The translations under genes and the position numbers were made by a program. Of a DNA stretch of 10,861 nucleotides, positions 1 to 8,902 are shown piece by piece; the first letter of the stretch is position 1, and the number at the start of each line of letters is the position of its first letter. This DNA comes from Halocafeteria seosinensis (Eukaryota; Sar; Bigyra; Bicosoecida), in NCBI GenBank assembly GCA_001687465.1, contig LVLI01000516.1, positions 1 through 10,861 of the forward strand, in the 5' to 3' direction. The notes under the pieces are model-generated. The model did not search any database and was not told the origin of the DNA. It saw only the letters and a list, made by a program, of their open reading frames with translations.

Positions 1-1771
1 CTATACGGAATAACACTAGCTCACACTTTGAGTCAGGAAACAGTCGCGTAGAAATCGGGCCTCGAGCCCCGGTATTTCGATACTTTGCAGACAAAACCAA
101 GCAGGACTTCCTCCAAGTGGAATTTGCCAAAGTAATTGAACGGGATCCCTATAGAGCAGATATTGGACACAAAATAGAGGATCTCTCCGAGAGGGAGTTT
201 ACACAGAGGCGTTGGTCTATACAAACCGGCGAAGACGAACAGAAGATCCCAACCGCAGAGATCGATCTTTTGCTAAGCACGAAAATGAGAGGATGTACGC
301 AGAAGGACGATGATGACCAAGTAATCTTCATAATTAGATCGTACATTCCAGAAGTGAGGCATCGAGAGTTTGGTATGGGCTATCTCCCTAGTTTGCAACC
401 TTTGAGTCACTTGTGCAGGAGGACACGTTTATCAACGGAATTGGAGTTCCAGCGCACTCCCTGAAATTATCGATAGAAGTTATAAACTGGTATGTATAGG
501 AATAGTGTTTTGAAATGTGGTATAATTATACAAGTTGACTATTGTCGAATTCCGAAATTGAGAACGCCTGCAGGAAATTCTGTGGACCATCGAATAGACT
601 TGACTTTGTGTTCGGGCTTGCGGGGAAAAACTTGAAAGATGACGACTTTTCAACCATTAAGAATCAGGCGGGTCGATTAGAATTTGACGATGTATTCTTT
701 TCTAAAATTGGGGAGCAGTAAGTCTACGCTCCGATATTGTTGCACCAACGTTAGTCGGTATTGCAAAATGAAAATGTATCTACAGGCAAAGTCAGGTATA
801 TATCGATCTCGTCACCAACGAAGTTACAGTCTCCTTTGGACATTTTAGGGGTCGCTTACAATACGAATCGACTATTTCTGAGCCAGATGATGAAAGACTT
901 GTGGAGTTTGGAGAGAGCAAACTGGAGTTCTTTGGGGATACTCCCTTATTCAAATACTACTCCTTGGAAGAAACGAATCAATACGTGCAAGTGAATTTAG
1001 CGAGAGTGATTGAAGTTAATGCCCAAGGCAATGATACCTATCGTCATCTTGACCTCCCGGGTGAGAGTTTCATGCATACGGAAAGCACCATACAAGGGGA
1101 TAAGGGTCATGAAGAAGTTACCGAACTGACGTTTTCATTGGATACGACAGTGACGGATTGCAGCAAAAAGAGTGAAGATGATGTGTCAGTGACCTTGACA
1201 GCGTTTATCACGGAAGTAAGAATGGTTTGCAAATCTTCATGGTAGTAAGCAAGTGTACTGGCCTTATTGCTGTGGGTTTGGTTTGCGAGTGCAGAAAGCA
1301 ACTACCGTCCGCGGTGTGTCGCTCCCCGCTCGTTCAGTAACGTTCGCACTCAACATAAAGGATTGGTAAGTCAACGATTCTTACTTCGTATCATTGCATC
1401 TTGAAGACTTTTATTTCACTGGACATTCCAATCAACCCACTCAGGAAATTCTGTGACAAGCGGAATCACCTAGATTTTCGTGTCGAATTTGAGGGTAACT
1501 ATTTGTCTGAGACACCGTTAGGACTCCAATTCGATGGAGGCCGCCTTGACTTTGGTAAGAGACTTAGCGATGGAAAGAAAGTAGAAGAGTAAGTCTTGAA
1601 TGGTGCGGTGGTCAGTTGTCTTGACTCTCAGTGGTAACACTGCTAACCGGTGTATGGTCCAGTGACTCTACTGTTTCCGTAGATCTTGGCATGCAAGAAG
1701 GCATAATAAGGATAAAGCAATTTCGTAAAGAGCTGCAATACTATCCCTTCCTCCGGCTTTCGCCGTCCTGA
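1..1771 (+). CDS. Secreted modular repeat protein, copy 1 (5' end outside window)
   Basis: I do not recognise this family. Exons read from the sequence: 1-353 (partial, starting at the second base of a codon), 419-489, 574-717, 786-1215, 1295-1365, 1445-1588, 1663-1771, stop TGA at 1769. All six introns are GT-AG (65, 84, 68, 79, 79 and 74 bp) and every junction keeps the frame. The gene is the upstream tandem copy of 2730-4588, at an offset of exactly 2820 bp; only the start codon, signal peptide and first 30 or so residues are missing, cut by the window edge. No frameshift or nonsense codon is visible, so it looks functional. Exons 1-3 and 4-6 encode two homologous modules, each with one Cys before the short middle exon and one in a WKFC motif. 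It differs from copy 2 mainly at the end of exon 6 (GKRLSDGKKVEED here, GKKLNGGYGADED in copy 2). Structure is secure; function is unknown. A secreted or surface role is inferred from copy 2. Confidence 0.8.
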
Positions 1772-2729
1772 AGTCGTACAATTGCACACAGCAGGAAGCA
1801 GAGTAGGTTTGGGTGGAAGATCATTGAACGGGCGGTGGCGCTTCAGCATGTGTTCCCAAAGTTACCTGGACACTCCACGAGGACCATGTTTGTATAAGCA
1901 AGTGCAGTGAACTCGCTGCTATATCGATAAGCATGGTTTGTTGAGAGAAATGACAGAGTCTATCCCCGCCCGGTGTCAGTGGTACTCGAAGACTATGGAT
2001 GTCTAGATTGCAAAGATAGTACGAATGTACATCATCGACAGTGTATTTTCCAATTATTATTGCGGAACGGGGAATGCGTCTGCGAAGTGCGTGTTGCCGG
2101 AATTTGCGTTCACCAACGAATTCAACGCGATTCGAGATTAGTAGCACTTTAAGCTATAACAGATGCTCATGTACTTCTCCATTATTGCAAGTATCTTGAA
2201 CCAATTGTTTTCTATGGTGTAAGCTTTGTTGCTCCATCTAGTATGCGTATGTACGGCGAGCAAGGGGTAGATCTTCGCACGGTTGTACAGTTGTACAAGT
2301 GCCCTGGCATATGTCTTGTACAATGCAATTGTACAACTTCGCGGACTTACTTGGTTCCTCGGCTCCTTAACCAAGTCTTACATTTGATTCCACTTTCCCA
2401 AGTAGACGTGCCAATCACAGTACTCGGTTGGTCGTGCTTTAACAATGCTCACTTTCTTTCGGCGCAAATGCGAAGCGTTGGAAGGAATCTGTAAAGCAGC
2501 TTCAAACTGGCACTCATCACTGGCGCAGTTTCAGAGCCGACAGCGCCACCGGGTTGTACAACAGGCAAAAAGCAACAGTTTGTTGGTAGTGCAATATATA
2601 TTTTGAGCGCTTGTTTGTAATAGAACATACATAAGCTGTGGATGTGCACGTCACTGTGACTGGGGTTGGTGGGGAACTCCCCGTCCGGAGTTCGAGTGCG
2701 TGTATCCAAACATACAACTTAGTGTCAAG
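1772..2729. other. Spacer between tandem copies; 5' flank of copy 2
   Basis: No convincing gene lies in these 958 bp. Open frames on both strands are short, have no recognisable motif and no consistent splice signals. It must hold the copy 1 3' UTR and the copy 2 promoter. It contains a cluster of TTGTACA(A) motifs (annotated separately) and, just upstream of the copy 2 start, a short inverted repeat with arms GAACTCC and GGAGTTC near 2676-2695. I see no clear TATA box or canonical AATAAA signal. Confidence 0.5.
2283..2336. repeat. TTGTACA(A) motif cluster with perfect inverted repeat
   Basis: TTGTACA begins at 2283, 2291, 2316 and 2330 (the last as TTGTACAA at 2329-2336), and again at 2554. 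The copies at 2316-2324 and 2328-2336 form a perfect inverted repeat with 9-bp arms (TTGTACAAT and ATTGTACAA) around a 3-bp spacer. A related GTACAATTGCA lies near 1776. The cluster is 400-450 bp upstream of the copy 2 start. It could be a set of protein-binding sites or a small repeat; the sequence does not decide. Confidence 0.5.
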
Positions 2730-4588
2730 ATGCGCCAGACATTGCAGGGTATAGTTTTCCTGGGCCTAATAGTGTGCGTTGGAAACTTTCTTGTGAGAGC
2801 GCATGAGAGGTCGTTGTGGTCTATACGGAATAACACTAGCTCACACTTTGAGTCAGGAAACAGTCGCGTAGAAATCGGGCCTCGAGCCCCGGTATTTCGA
2901 TACTTTGCAGACAAAACCAAGCAGGACTTCCTCCAAGTGGAATTTGCCAAAGTAATTGAACGGGATCCCCATAGAGCAGATATTGGACACAAAATAGAGG
3001 ATCTCTCCGAGAGGGAGTTTACACAGAGGCGTTGGTCCATACAAACCGGCGAAGACGAACAGAAGATCCCAACCGCAGAGATCGATCTTTTGCTAAGCAC
3101 GAAAATGAGAGGATGTACGCAGAAGGACGATGATGACCAAGTAATCTTCATAATTAGATCGTACATTCCAGAAGTGAGGCATCGAGAGTTTTGTATGGGC
3201 TATCTCCCTAGTTTGCAACCTTTGCGTCACTTGTGCAGGAGGACACGTTTATCAACGGAATTGGAGTTCCAGCACACTCCCTGAAATTATCGATAGAAGT
3301 TATAAACTGGTATGTATAGGAATAGTGTTTTGAAATGTGGTATAATTATACAAGTTGACTATTGTCGAACTCCGAAATTGAGAACGCCTGCAGGAAATTC
3401 TGTGGACCATCGAATAGACTTGACTTTGTGTTCGGGCTTGAGGGGAAAAACTTGAAAGATGACGACTTTTCAACCATTAAGAATCAGGCGGGTCGATTAG
3501 AATTTGACGATGTATTCTTTTCTAAAATTGGGGAGCAGTAAGTCTACGCTCCGATATTGTTGCACCAACGGTAGTCGGTATTGCAAAATGAAATTGTATC
3601 TACAGGCAAAGTCAGGTATATATCGATCTCGTCACCAACGAAGTTACAGTCTCCTTTGGACATTTTAGGGGTCGCTTACAATACGAATCGACTATTTCTG
3701 AGCCAGATGATGAAAGACTTGTGGAGTTTGGAGAGAGTAAACTGGAGTTCTTTGGGGATACTCCCTTATTCAAATACTACTCCTTGGAAGAGACGAATGA
3801 ATACGTGCAAATGAATTTAGCGAGAGTGATTGAAGTCAATGCCCAAGGCAATGATACCTATCGTCATCTTGACCTCCCGGGAAAGAGTTTCATGCATACG
3901 GAAAGCACCATACAAGGGGATAAGGGTCATGAAGAAGTTACCGAGCTGACGTTTTCATTGGATACGACAGTGACGGATTGTAGCAAAAAGAGTGAAGATG
4001 ATGTGTCAGTGACCTTGACAGCGTTTATCACGGAAGTAAGAATGGTTTGCAAGTCTTCATGGTAGTAAGCAAGTGTACTGGCCTTATTGCTGTGGATTTG
4101 GTTTGCGAGTGCAGAAAGCAACTACCGTCCGCGGTGTGTCGCTCCCCGCTCGTTCAGTAACCTTCGCACTCAACATAAAGGATTGGTAAGTCAACGATTC
4201 TTACTTCGTATCATTGCATCTTGAAGACTTTTATTTCACTGGACATTCCAATCAACCCACTCAGGAAATTCTGTGACAAGCGGAATCACCTAGATTTTCG
4301 TGTCGAATTTGAGGGTAACTATTTGTCTGAGACACCGTTAGGACTCCAATTTGTTGGAGGTCGCCTTGACTTTGGTAAGAAACTGAACGGTGGGTACGGA
4401 GCAGATGAGTAAGTGATATCCTCGATTGTCTTAACTCTCAGATAACGTCACGCACTGCATTGATGTATGTATGGTCCAGTGACTCTACTGTTTCCGTAGA
4501 TCTTGGCATGCAAGAAGGTATAATAAAGATAAAGCAGTTTCGTAAAGAGCTGCAATATTATCCCTTCCTCCGGCTTTCACCATCATGA
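2730..4588 (+). CDS. Secreted modular repeat protein, copy 2 (complete, 470 aa)
   Basis: I do not recognise the family. Seven exons: 2730-3173, 3239-3309, 3394-3537, 3606-4035, 4115-4185, 4265-4408, 4480-4588; stop TGA 4586-4588. Introns are 65, 84, 68, 79, 79 and 71 bp, all GT-AG, with phases 0,2,2,0,2,2. The ATG at 2730 is chosen because it begins a typical signal peptide (hydrophobic core GIVFLGLIVCVGNFLV, likely cleavage after about residue 24). Exons 2 and 5 are both 71 bp and exons 3 and 6 both 144 bp. The protein is two copies of one module (about residues 40-220 and 221-435). Shared elements are a VFRYF/LFKYY segment, a VIE motif, a Cys followed by DDxV (C129, C345), and a WKFC motif (C175, C390) followed by NxLDF and GRLxF. 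Exon 7 (436-470) resembles the start of a third module and then stops. N34 and N35 are possible glycosylation sites. No transmembrane or anchor segment follows the signal peptide, so secretion is likely. The beta-rich look is inference. It converges with COQ5. Confidence 0.85.
2821..4588 (+). repeat. Tandem gene duplication, unit offset 2820 bp
   Basis: Positions 1 to about 1555 match 2821 to about 4375 with only around two dozen substitutions and no indels; introns are as similar as exons. The match then breaks down over the last 50 bp or so of exon 6 and most of intron 6 (74 versus 71 bp), recovers across exon 7, and ends right after the stop codon. The duplication is therefore young or has been homogenised by gene conversion. 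Its left limit is outside the window. Confidence 0.95.
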
Positions 4589-5062
4589 AGTAACAAGTAT
4601 GGCGTAATCTGGAAATTTAGCCGTCGTTTCAAGGACGTTTCGTGGTGACGCAGTGCATGTAAGCACTTCATTAGCACAGGTAGGAAACGGGACTTAGTCG
4701 ATGGTTACTGAAGATAATACTCGAGATTCAGAACAGGAAATGGGAGTACATTCACACCAGAGGTACATACTACATAGTAGCCAGCTTCTTATCAAGTATT
4801 AGGACGGAAAGATCTCTATTGCATCTGTAGTTTGACGTAGTTGATTCACTACCTCGGTGATGACCATCCGAGGCACCTATAAATATCTACCAAAGTTGCG
4901 CCTCTTAGTAACACTCAGTTCGTCCAAGTCCAACGCGGTTTTCCTCTACTAGGAGTACCTTAGTAACAGTGCCCGAACCGGTACACTATAGTCCTATCAA
5001 TACCATCGACCATGGCGGGATGACTTCATGGAGCACTAAGTCGTTCCTGACGTATACCGTAG
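4589..5062. other. Convergent intergenic region
   Basis: These 474 bp lie between the stop codons of copy 2 (plus) and COQ5 (minus). Nothing gene-like is seen on either strand: no open frame with recognisable content and no tRNA-like structure. A CTATAAATA string occurs near 4876 but has no coding region behind it. The region should hold the 3' UTRs of both genes. Confidence 0.5.
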
Positions 5063-6346
5063 TCATCTTATACCGGAATGCACTGCGCACACTCCTCCTG
5101 TAAAATTCTTGTAGTAAACATTGTGGAAACCAGCTTGCTCAATCATTTGCTGGAACTCTTCTTGAGGAGGGAATCGACGAATACTTTCAACAAGATATTG
5201 ATATGACGCTCTGTCGTTCGCTATCATTTGCCCGAGAAAGGGGATAACTTGGAAGGAATACTGCACGCATCTCGTGGGAGTGTGGCGATGAATGCCTTCA
5301 GCATACGGAACACCCAGCTTACCAAATCGTATAATGATGAAAGCACTGGTATATCCACTTGAGAAAACTCCAGACAGAGGAATCTGCCCCCTGGCTTAAG
5401 TACACGGAATGCTTCAGATAGAGCAGCCTGCACTAAACCATGTGCCTACATGCAACAGCACTGGTGCAATCTCGACAACATCACACGTACATCGACGTCA
5501 GTAACGTTCCTGATTCCGAATGCTATAGTATAGATGTCGAATGAATTGTCATCGAAAGGAAGAGACATAGCATCTCCTTCTACCCACGAAAGTTTGGGAG
5601 TTGTACCTGCAGTGTACTAGACAATGTCCTATCCCTGGAGTGGTATTCATTGCATTGTGGCGGATACTTACTCTTAGCAAGCCGTTCATGATTCTGAAGC
5701 CTTTGCTGTCCAGCCTCCAACATTGAGGAGTTGATATCACAGATTACAACTTCATGTTCGGGTAACGTGTCCCTTTGCTCCTTAATGTTGGGTCGCGGTG
5801 AGGAGCGTATGCTCTCGGCAATCCGGAACGCGATATCTCCTGTTCCCCCCGCAAGATCTAGTACACGAACAGGGACATTATCTGTACTAGATCATGCCAA
5901 TCAACAATCACAATCATCTTCGAGAAATACTGTCGTACGTACTGGGTGGCACAATAGGTTCGAGCATTTCGACGAAGCAGTCCTTCCATAGCCGATGCAT
6001 TCCCGTGCTCATAGCGTCGTTCATCAAGTCATATCTGCAACCAACTTGTCCAGCTAAGTAATTCAAGCATCTGCGAACAACATTGAAGCAATAACGTGAC
6101 GTACTTATCAGCAACATTCCTGAATACATCATGAACCATTTTCTGCTTCTCCTGACGTGCCACTGTTTGGTATCCAAAGTGTGTTGTCTCTTGTGCATCA
6201 TCTTCAGCTGCGCGGCCTTGCTCGTGACTATTTGCAGAGGTATTCACGCCTTGGAAGCTGAAAATTGGCTTTAATAAAGGTGTATTCGATGGGCAATACA
6301 GCATCTGCGTGGCCTTCCAGTAAGGCCGAATCACGCGTGATAGCAT
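5063..6346 (-). CDS. COQ5: Mitochondrial ubiquinone-biosynthesis C-methyltransferase COQ5 (320 aa)
   Basis: COQ5/UbiE uses S-adenosylmethionine to C-methylate the benzoquinone ring in coenzyme Q synthesis, in the matrix-side CoQ complex of mitochondria. Six exons on the minus strand, in gene order: 6346-6105, 6034-5943, 5881-5672, 5606-5491, 5427-5323, 5260-5063 (stop TGA at 5065-5063). Introns are 70, 61, 65, 63 and 62 bp, all GT-AG, with phases 2,1,1,0,0. The joined reading frame is 320 residues, close to human COQ5 (about 327). Residues 1 to about 45 (start [14 protein letters not shown]) are basic and hydroxylated with few acids, a good mitochondrial presequence. Visible motifs: UbiE signature [17 protein letters not shown] (82-98); SAM motif [13 protein letters not shown] (116-127); the acidic residue in VVICDIN that should hold the ribose; [15 protein letters not shown]; second signature [22 protein letters not shown] and [13 protein letters not shown] in the C-terminal exon; end HSGIR. 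All key motifs are intact. The start at 6346 faces the LRR gene across about 260 bp. Confidence 0.96.
5855..5893 (-). promoter_or_regulatory. Inverted repeat over the COQ5 intron 2 3' splice site
   Basis: Arms GATCTAGTACA (5855-5865) and TGTACTAGATC (5883-5893) are perfectly complementary over 11 bp around a 17-nt loop. On the minus strand one arm is the end of intron 2 and contains the A of the acceptor AG. The other arm lies in exon 3 and encodes the VLD of SAM motif I. Folded RNA would place the 3' splice site at the stem-loop junction. A regulatory role is only inference; a chance repeat is possible. Confidence 0.45.
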
Positions 6347-6603
6347 GTTTCTACTGCGTTTCCACGGTCGATTACGCGCACACAGCTACCTCCTCCAATA
6401 CTACTGCGGAAATGGCCGAACAAACAAACTCTCATCCTATCGGTGAACTACTTATAATGTCAGGCTCTTGTGAAGCTCAGCCAGTTTCACAACGGGATTT
6501 TCCGCCAAGGCTGGAATCCAGGCCAGAGTTAAAAAACAATAAAAAAAAAAAAATGTCGAGAGTCGACAGTTCTTCGACTTCGGAGGATATCCCATGAAGG
6601 TCA
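6347..6603. other. Divergent intergenic region with A-rich tract
   Basis: About 257 bp separate the COQ5 start (minus) from the open frame of the LRR gene (plus), so both promoters may lie here. The main visible feature is an A-rich stretch at 6531-6553 ending in 13 consecutive A. I see no clear TATA box or gene. Confidence 0.45.
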
Positions 6604-8484
6604 GTGGAATGCTTGTGCGTGGTTATAATGTCGTCGGTGTTGAAAGTGTACCTGGGGAAGTGGTTTCAATACCACACATCGAAACCGACGTCAGTATCTC
6701 CATGGTACGAAAACCTGAACCAGCCAAGTCGGGAGAGCCTACAGGTTGTGGTAGAGTATTGGCACTTTGTAGCGTCAGGTGAAAAAGGCAGCAATGACGG
6801 AAGATGGGTGTTCGGACTAGCGTGGCCGCGATGCCAGTGGATGTCGGCCCGTCCTGCTGACGACACGAGGAGATCCACGCTCCAAGAACTGAGCATGAAG
6901 GTACCTAATTTTAGGGGGAGTGTACGATTACGTGAGGAAGACGAGCTTGAAGATAATGCTCTTGCATATCTTCCGGATAAAGTAAAGTCGGTCGAATTGC
7001 ATCAGTGCTCAGGCCTGACCGTCGGTGCCTTCAGACACCTTTCGGGCTTGACGGAATTGAAAATGAGGTGCTGTGTCAACGTGTGGAACTTCTATGAGAC
7101 GTGTATCATGGATCCATCTTTCTTCAATTTGTCGAATTTGGTAACTTTCGAGATGGTTGCCTGTTTCTTACCGACTATTACCGATGCTGCGTTCCAACAC
7201 CTGACCCGCCTTGGCTCGCTGAATATGAGTTTCTGCAATCAGTCGTTCATTACGGACTGTGCCTTTCGGCATTTTACTCAGTTGTCCTCATTGGACATGA
7301 CTGATTGTCATCAATCGACTATCACGGATTCGGCGTTTCAACACCTTTCCAATTTGTCGTCACTAATTATGATTTGGTGCAATCAATCGACTATCACGGA
7401 TGCTGCTTTTCAGCATCTGTCGAGAGTTGAGGACTTAAATATGATGCACTGCGGTCAAACGACCATAACGGATGCTGCCTTTCAACATTTTTCAGACTTG
7501 ACATCACTGGATATGAGCGGTTGTTCTCAATGTACCATAACGGATGCTGCCTTTCAATATTTTTCAGACTTGACATCACTGGATATGAGCGGTTGTTCTC
7601 AATGTACCATAACGGATGCTGCCTTTCAATATTTTTCAGACTTGACATCACTGGATATGAGCGGTTGTTCTCAATGTACCATTACGGACTCTGCTTTTCA
7701 ACATTTACGCCGCTTGTTGTCGTTGGATATGAGCTTTTGAAGGCAGTCGACCATAACGGATGCGTGCTTCCACAACTTATTCTCTCTGAGGGACTTAAGG
7801 ATCGATCCATGCGGCCTATCCTCCATAACCAACTCAGCTTTTCATCCCTTGTCCAATTTGGTTTCGGTATCATTGGACACAAACCCGCCGATTTCACAAG
7901 CTGCCTTTCGACATTTGTACACTCTTACGAGGTTGCATGTGAGGGGAGATACTCTGTCTCCCCTAACGGATTCTGCTTTTCAACACTTTGCAAAACTGAG
8001 ATCATTAGAGGTGAGGGGCCATTGCAGCATCACTGATTCTGCTTTTCAACATCTTTCTACTTTGGAGTCGTTGATTTTGGCCAGTTCCGATCAATCAAAC
8101 ATAACGGACTTAACCTTTCAACATTTTTCCCTGTTAACCTATTTGGATATGAGCTGTTGTAATCAGTCAACGATAACAGATTCTGCTTTTTGCAATCTAT
8201 CCGTTTTGGTTTCGCTGACTATGAAAGATTGCTATCAGTCGACCATCACAGATTCTGCGTTCCAGCATTTGCCAAAATTGGCATCATTAAGTTTGATCGG
8301 TTGCAGCCAGCGGACCATCTCTGAGTCCGCATTTTGGCAGTTAACCAATCTAAGTTCATTGAATGTGCTTCGTTGCCCCCAACTACGCACTGGCAGATCT
8401 GCTTTTCAGTACTTGCCCAACTTGAAGACTTTGACAATGGTTGACGGCGTCGAAATGACCATCACAGATACGTATTCGTGGTGA
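6604..8484 (+). CDS. Leucine-rich-repeat protein with one in-frame TGA (possible pseudogene)
   Basis: One frame runs from 6604 to the TGA at 8482, interrupted only by a TGA at 7738-7740. From about codon 115 it is a solenoid of roughly 21 LRRs, 24 residues each, with consensus ITDSAFQHLSxLxSLxMxx followed by CxQST. Repeats 4-11 are very regular; the first three and those after the stop are more diverged. This is a cysteine-containing LRR style like that in F-box/LRR or GALA-type proteins, but no F-box is visible, so the partner is unknown. The TGA falls exactly on the conserved Cys (DMSF, stop, RQSTITD versus DMSGCSQCTITD), a one-base change from TGT/TGC; the repeat register continues unbroken beyond it. 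The product is therefore a truncated 11-repeat protein, a decaying pseudogene, or a readthrough product. The start is uncertain: ATGs at 6604 and 6628 lie in a repeated fragment found elsewhere in the window; the ATG at 6841 (MSARPADDTRRST), nearer the LRRs, is equally plausible. No signal peptide or membrane segment is seen. Confidence 0.75.
6618..6700 (+). repeat. Gene-fragment repeat, copy A (MSSVLKVYLGKWFQYH start)
   Basis: Around the ATG at 6628, this segment is about 85-90% identical over some 46 bp to copy C (ATG 9238) and more loosely similar to copy B (ATG 8963). Translated, all three give a start of the form M-[PS]-S-V-L-x-V-Y-L-[EG]-[NK]-x-F-Q. The pattern recalls the first beta hairpin of the ubiquitin-like lobe of FERM or RA domains; that is a weak resemblance. 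Here it runs in frame into the LRR gene, possibly as its first codons or as a captured fragment. Confidence 0.6.
7462..7677 (+). repeat. Three near-perfect 72-bp tandem repeats within the LRR gene
   Basis: Units begin at 7462, 7534 and 7606, each starting ACCATAACGGATGCTGCC. They differ mainly at one base (CAACAT versus CAATAT). Each 72-bp unit encodes one 24-residue LRR, so the three repeats are almost identical proteins while neighbouring LRRs have diverged. This is recent unit amplification by slippage or unequal exchange. The unit at 7678, just downstream, is the diverged one that holds the TGA. Confidence 0.95.
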
Positions 8485-8902
8485 ATGTCTTTACACGGAA
8501 GAATGGTCAGATACTTCGTAGTTTAGGGCTCGCAGCCATGTTATCAGCTGAAAAGTATGAAGAGCTAACTGGGCGAAAAATTGTGTCCCCCCGTTAGTAC
8601 CTGAGATTAGAGTGATTGGTTTCATTCACCCCAATGAAGCAACTGGAACATCGCTAGCAGCAACTTAAGGTTTGGCGCCGCTTAGTTGATGACGAGGACA
8701 GTTTCATTAGCTTGCTGCTACTCGACGACTGAATAATTGTATACGATACCACTGTTCAGTGTTGTCTCTTGTGGTTCCTAGGTTTTGGGTGTGCGCAAAA
8801 AGTACAACGGTTGTAAGGACTGAGATTCGGCTGTATAAAAAAAAAGGTGGCTGGTCAGCAGCAGATATTCGGCCGAAACACCAGAGTAAAAGTGTCTAGA
8901 GT
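8485..8902. other. Intergenic region after the LRR gene
   Basis: About 418 bp with no supported gene. A TATAAAAA string starts at 8834, 129 bp upstream of the ATG at 8963, and could be the promoter remnant of gene-fragment copy B. A 9-bp imperfectly extended inverted repeat (TAGCAGCAA at 8655, TTGCTGCTA at 8712) is the only other structure noted. Confidence 0.4.

Noticed and set aside
1821-2147. 108-residue minus-strand open frame in the spacer
   Set aside because: No recognisable motif or supporting splice structure; length is compatible with chance.
2651-3166. 171-residue minus-strand open frame opposite exon 1 of copy 2
   Set aside because: It is an antisense shadow of a well-supported spliced gene; a similar shadow appears in copy 1.
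6531-6553. A-rich tract as the poly(A) tail of a retroposed gene copy
   Set aside because: Upstream of it is the 5' flank of COQ5 with no intronless coding sequence ending there, and no target duplication is visible.
6265-6597. 110-residue plus-strand open frame between COQ5 and the LRR gene
   Set aside because: It overlaps COQ5 exon 1 in antisense and ends with a low-complexity Lys run from the A tract; no independent coding signal.
7738-7740. Alternative genetic code with TGA as cysteine
   Set aside because: COQ5 and both duplicated genes end in TGA exactly where their homologous or conserved protein ends, so TGA is a normal stop here.
8655-8720. Inverted repeat TAGCAGCAA / TTGCTGCTA as a transposon end or terminator
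   Set aside because: Only 9 bp with a 48-bp loop and no supporting context; expected by chance in a window of this size.
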